Of a DNA stretch of 64,000 nt, positions 61,654 to 64,000 are shown in pieces. Source of the DNA: Arcobacter_B sp049472135 (GTDB lineage: Bacteria; Campylobacterota; Campylobacteria; Campylobacterales; Arcobacteraceae); the NCBI RefSeq assembly GCF_049472135.1, contig NZ_JBMOVV010000004.1:62001-126000 (forward strand), read 5' to 3'. The notes below the pieces were generated by a model. That model was not told where the DNA came from, made no database searches, and saw nothing but the letters and a program-made list of their open reading frames with translations. A program made the translations under genes and the position numbers. How positions within the stretch are numbered: position 1 is the first letter of the stretch; each line of letters begins with the position of its first letter.

Positions 61654-63127
61654 TATTTATAACCTCATTTTCTAGCATAATGTTTTTAAGCCTTTCAATA
61701 TTTGCAGCATTGTGTGAAAGCTCAGCTCTTAAATCATTTTTAATATTTGTAATTAGTTCTTCAACAGAACTACTCATCTTATACTTTTCAACTATTTCAG
61801 ATGCTATACTATAAGCTGAATCTAAATCTTTATGATTGATTGCATATTTCTCTTTTTTTATAACTTCAACACCTATAATACCAGCTAAATCTCTTTTGAT
61901 ATTTTCACATAATTCATGATATGAAGGATATGTTGAGTTTAACTTTTCAACACTTTCATCAAATAAAGCAACTTTAGATTTTGAGATATAAGCTTTTGAA
62001 GCTTGATAAATAGATAATATCTCTTTTTGTTTATCATCAAGTATTTTTATCTGTTTTTTTCCAAACTCTAATTTATTTTTAGCAACTTCAATATCATCAC
62101 TATCTAAAATCTTAGAGTCTCTTTTTATCATACATAAAAGAGCTTCATTGATTAATGTTGCAAGTGAAGCAGAACTAAATCCTGAAGTATCTGTTGCTAA
62201 TTTATCAATATTTATTTCATGATTTTTATCTTTTAAATATAACTCTAAAATTTTCTTTCTATCTTCAATATTTGGAAGACCTACATGCACACGTCTATCA
62301 AATCGCCCTGCTCTTAAAAGTGCATCATCTAAAACTTCAATTTTGTTAGTTGCAGCTATTACAATTACACCACTATCACCCTCAAAACCATCCATTTGAG
62401 TTAAAAGTTCATTTAGTGTAGCTTCTCTTTCATCATTTGACTTTCCACTTCTTGCTTTTCCTACAGCATCAATTTCATCAATAAATACAATTGCAGGGGC
62501 ACTTGCTTTTGCTTTTGCAAATAATTCTCTAACTTTTTTTGCACCCATTCCAACATAAATTTGTACAAATGAAGCTCCACTTTGATAAAAGAAAGGTACA
62601 TCAGCTTCTCCTGCAACAGCTCTTGCTATAAGTGTTTTACCAACACCAGGAGGTCCTACAAGTAGTACACCTTTTGGTAGTTTAATTCCATATTTTAAAT
62701 ACTTCTTTGGTTCATTTAAAAAATCAACTACTTCTTCAAGTTCTTCTTTTATCTCTGAAATTCCTGCAATATCTTTAAAAGTTATGTTTGAGCTAACTGC
62801 TGTTATATCTGAGTTTAAAATTTCATTTGAAGTTTGTGCCCTTGATTTCACTAACTCTTCATTAAATGCAGAATTTTTAACTGGCTTAATACCTCTTTTT
62901 CTCTCAATATAATCTCTTAACTTTTCTTGATTAAACTTTAGTACTAATGCAAATATTAATAATATAAATAAAAAGCCTATTCCTAAATAATAAGAACTAT
63001 TTTGTATGTGAGCGCTACTTTTATAAATTGTATATAAAAAAAGGATTATAAGAACGATGGCAGAAATTGCCATCAACTTGAAGTTTTTATCTAAGTTTTT
63101 CTCTATTTTATTTGAATCTTGCGACAT
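61640..63127 (-). CDS. FtsH-like AAA protein with dead protease domain
   Basis: 495 residues: two membrane helices (about 20-65), an AAA domain with Walker A GPPGVGKT, Walker B IVFIDEIDA and the SRH ALLRAGRFDRRV, then a C-terminal domain in the place of the zinc protease. The HExxH motif is replaced by IYQASKAYI, so no zinc site remains. It is likely a pseudo-protease working as a chaperone or assembly factor. ATG 63127 was chosen, with AAAGG 9 nt before it, rather than ATG 63145. Confidence 0.9.
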   Translation of the reverse strand: MSQDSNKIEKNLDKNFKLMAISAIVLIILFLYTIYKSSAHIQNSSYYLGIGFLFILLIFALVLKFNQEKLRDYIERKRGIKPVKNSAFNEELVKSRAQTSNEILNSDITAVSSNITFKDIAGISEIKEELEEVVDFLNEPKKYLKYGIKLPKGVLLVGPPGVGKTLIARAVAGEADVPFFYQSGASFVQIYVGMGAKKVRELFAKAKASAPAIVFIDEIDAVGKARSGKSNDEREATLNELLTQMDGFEGDSGVIVIAATNKIEVLDDALLRAGRFDRRVHVGLPNIEDRKKILELYLKDKNHEINIDKLATDTSGFSSASLATLINEALLCMIKRDSKILDSDDIEVAKNKLEFGKKQIKILDDKQKEILSIYQASKAYISKSKVALFDESVEKLNSTYPSYHELCENIKRDLAGIIGVEVIKKEKYAINHKDLDSAYSIASEIVEKYKMSSSVEELITNIKNDLRAELSHNAANIERLKNIMLENEVINIEDI

Positions 63128-64000
63128 TTTTATCAGCCTTTGCTTCATAATCATCTATGAAAATCCAATCTCCTACTAAATCAACAGGAGATTCAACCTC
63201 TATTTGATTGAAGAATTGATCAAGCCCAATATATTTTCCATTTTTTTCTTGCTCAATTAAAACTTCAAGTCTTTGTTTGTTGTTTTGTCTGAAGTCAAGA
63301 TTTTTTTGTTCTATTATACTTGTCAATTCGTTATATCGTAATTTAGCAATATCACCTTTTATTTCAGGTTTCATTGTTGCACTTGGAGTTCCATCTCTTT
63401 TTGAATAAGTAAATGCATGAACATGTGTAAGTGGGAACTTATGAAGATTTTCCATAGCCTCTTTCCATAATTCGTCAGTTTCACCTGGATGTCCTACTAT
63501 AAAGTCAGTTCCTAAAGCATAACCATTATCTCTTAAAAATTCAAAAAGTTCTAAATCTGATAAAACCTTATTTCTTCTATTCATAATCTTTAACATATCT
63601 TTTGATGTATGTTGAAGGGCAATATGAAGATGTTTAGCCATAAACGGTTCATTTATGATTTCTTTAAATTCATCATCAATTTGAATAGGCTCAATACTTC
63701 CCATTCTAATTCTTCTAACACCTTTTATTTGAGACATTTTCTTTAGAAGTTTTGCTAAAGAAGTATGTTGTTTTTTACCATACGAACCAACATTTGTTCC
63801 AGTTAAGATAAATTCTCCAAAACCATTTGCTGCAAGAGTTGTAACTTGTTCTAAAATTTTATCTTCTCTATATGACCTTGCATCACCTCTTACATAAGGG
63901 ATAATACAATAAGAACATCTAAAATCACATCCCTCTTGAATTTTGATAAAGGCTCTACTTTTTCCTACAAACTCTTCAACAATAGTTTCATCAATATGTT
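63108..64000 (-). CDS. mtaB: tRNA methylthiotransferase MtaB (5' end outside)
   Basis: The 3' part of the gene, running off the right edge. The radical-SAM cysteines are in GCDFRCSYCIIPYVRGDARS; then EFILTGTNVGSYG and RIRMGSIEP follow, all typical of MtaB rather than MiaB. MtaB adds a methylthio group to t6A37 of tRNA. Its 3' end overlaps the FtsH-like gene by 20 nt, so mtaB, the AAA gene and bioV form one unit. Confidence 0.9.
   Translation of the reverse strand, partial: HIDETIVEEFVGKSRAFIKIQEGCDFRCSYCIIPYVRGDARSYREDKILEQVTTLAANGFGEFILTGTNVGSYGKKQHTSLAKLLKKMSQIKGVRRIRMGSIEPIQIDDEFKEIINEPFMAKHLHIALQHTSKDMLKIMNRRNKVLSDLELFEFLRDNGYALGTDFIVGHPGETDELWKEAMENLHKFPLTHVHAFTYSKRDGTPSATMKPEIKGDIAKLRYNELTSIIEQKNLDFRQNNKQRLEVLIEQEKNGKYIGLDQFFNQIEVESPVDLVGDWIFIDDYEAKADKNVARFK

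Noticed and set aside
1..64000. tRNA, rRNA, insertion sequence or prophage
   Set aside because: Reading through the spacers I saw no tRNA arm pattern, no rRNA-like block and no transposase or integrase gene. The phage-like repeat protein stands alone, so it was not called a prophage. A covariance search would settle the RNA question.

Overview
The window is AT-rich chromosomal DNA, with A/T-dominated third codon positions and spacers that are nearly pure A/T. It looks like a free-living Arcobacter-type member of the Campylobacterota. Four things point there: a BioV-type pimeloyl-ACP esterase behind an FtsH-like ATPase, the order modE-modA-di-Mop-modB-modC, many histidine kinases with an IAHQWRQPL-type H-box, and MtaB, MutS2 and YbiT-type housekeeping proteins. 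I saw no prophage, insertion sequence, CRISPR array, tRNA or rRNA. Many minus- and plus-strand starts were moved to an internal ATG, GTG or TTG because a purine-rich ribosome binding site fits that codon better.

Region by region: 0-1.8 kb holds the start of an AraC-like gene, a small unknown and an AEC permease. 1.8-24.5 kb is a dense signalling block: a PAS kinase facing a receiver-PAS-coiled-coil protein; two paralogous cassettes (membrane kinase with a degenerate C-terminal receiver plus a stand-alone or kinase-fused receiver) on either side of ligA; then a thioesterase and a YbiT-like ABC-F protein; then an overlapping operon of a 1326-residue hybrid kinase, a CheB-CheR fusion and a receiver-kinase, followed by a GGDEF/EAL protein. 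24.5-30.6 kb has a repeat protein made of two similar modules, thiI, a SlyD-like isomerase, an OmpR/EnvZ-type pair and a small exported OB-like protein. 30.6-34.5 kb is the molybdate operon, with a perfect palindrome just before modE. 34.5-37.5 kb is a second signalling group with a pseudo-receiver regulator and a lone, degenerate kinase-ATPase fragment.

37.6-40.5 kb is a likely quinone/electrophile-defence locus (nitroreductase, YgiN-like monooxygenase, MdaB-like quinone reductase) divergent from a one-cysteine HxlR regulator and an AEC permease, with a symmetric dyad between the two promoters. 40.6-52.7 kb is mixed metabolism: a DsbC-like thioredoxin, an HPP membrane protein and TetR gene sharing twin operators, a LOG protein, an aldo/keto reductase, a DUF815 ATPase, an EamA permease, a Crp/Fnr regulator, PhnA/YjdM, an Asp/Glu racemase, a GyrI-like protein, a YbhB-like protein, an AraC regulator, a GNAT, a serine-less hydrolase-like protein and dapE. 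52.8-64 kb has a large DUF748/AsmA-like envelope protein, a small unknown, a probable 37-residue membrane peptide, mutS2, an SLC13 anion transporter, mog, bioV, an FtsH-like AAA protein lacking the zinc motif, and mtaB running off the right edge.

The strongest leads for undescribed biology are the two kinase/pseudo-receiver cassettes, the hybrid kinase-CheB/CheR-receiver kinase-EAL block, the protease-dead FtsH paralogue coupled to bioV, the pseudo-receiver/orphan ATPase group beside the mod operon, and the duplicated repeat protein.
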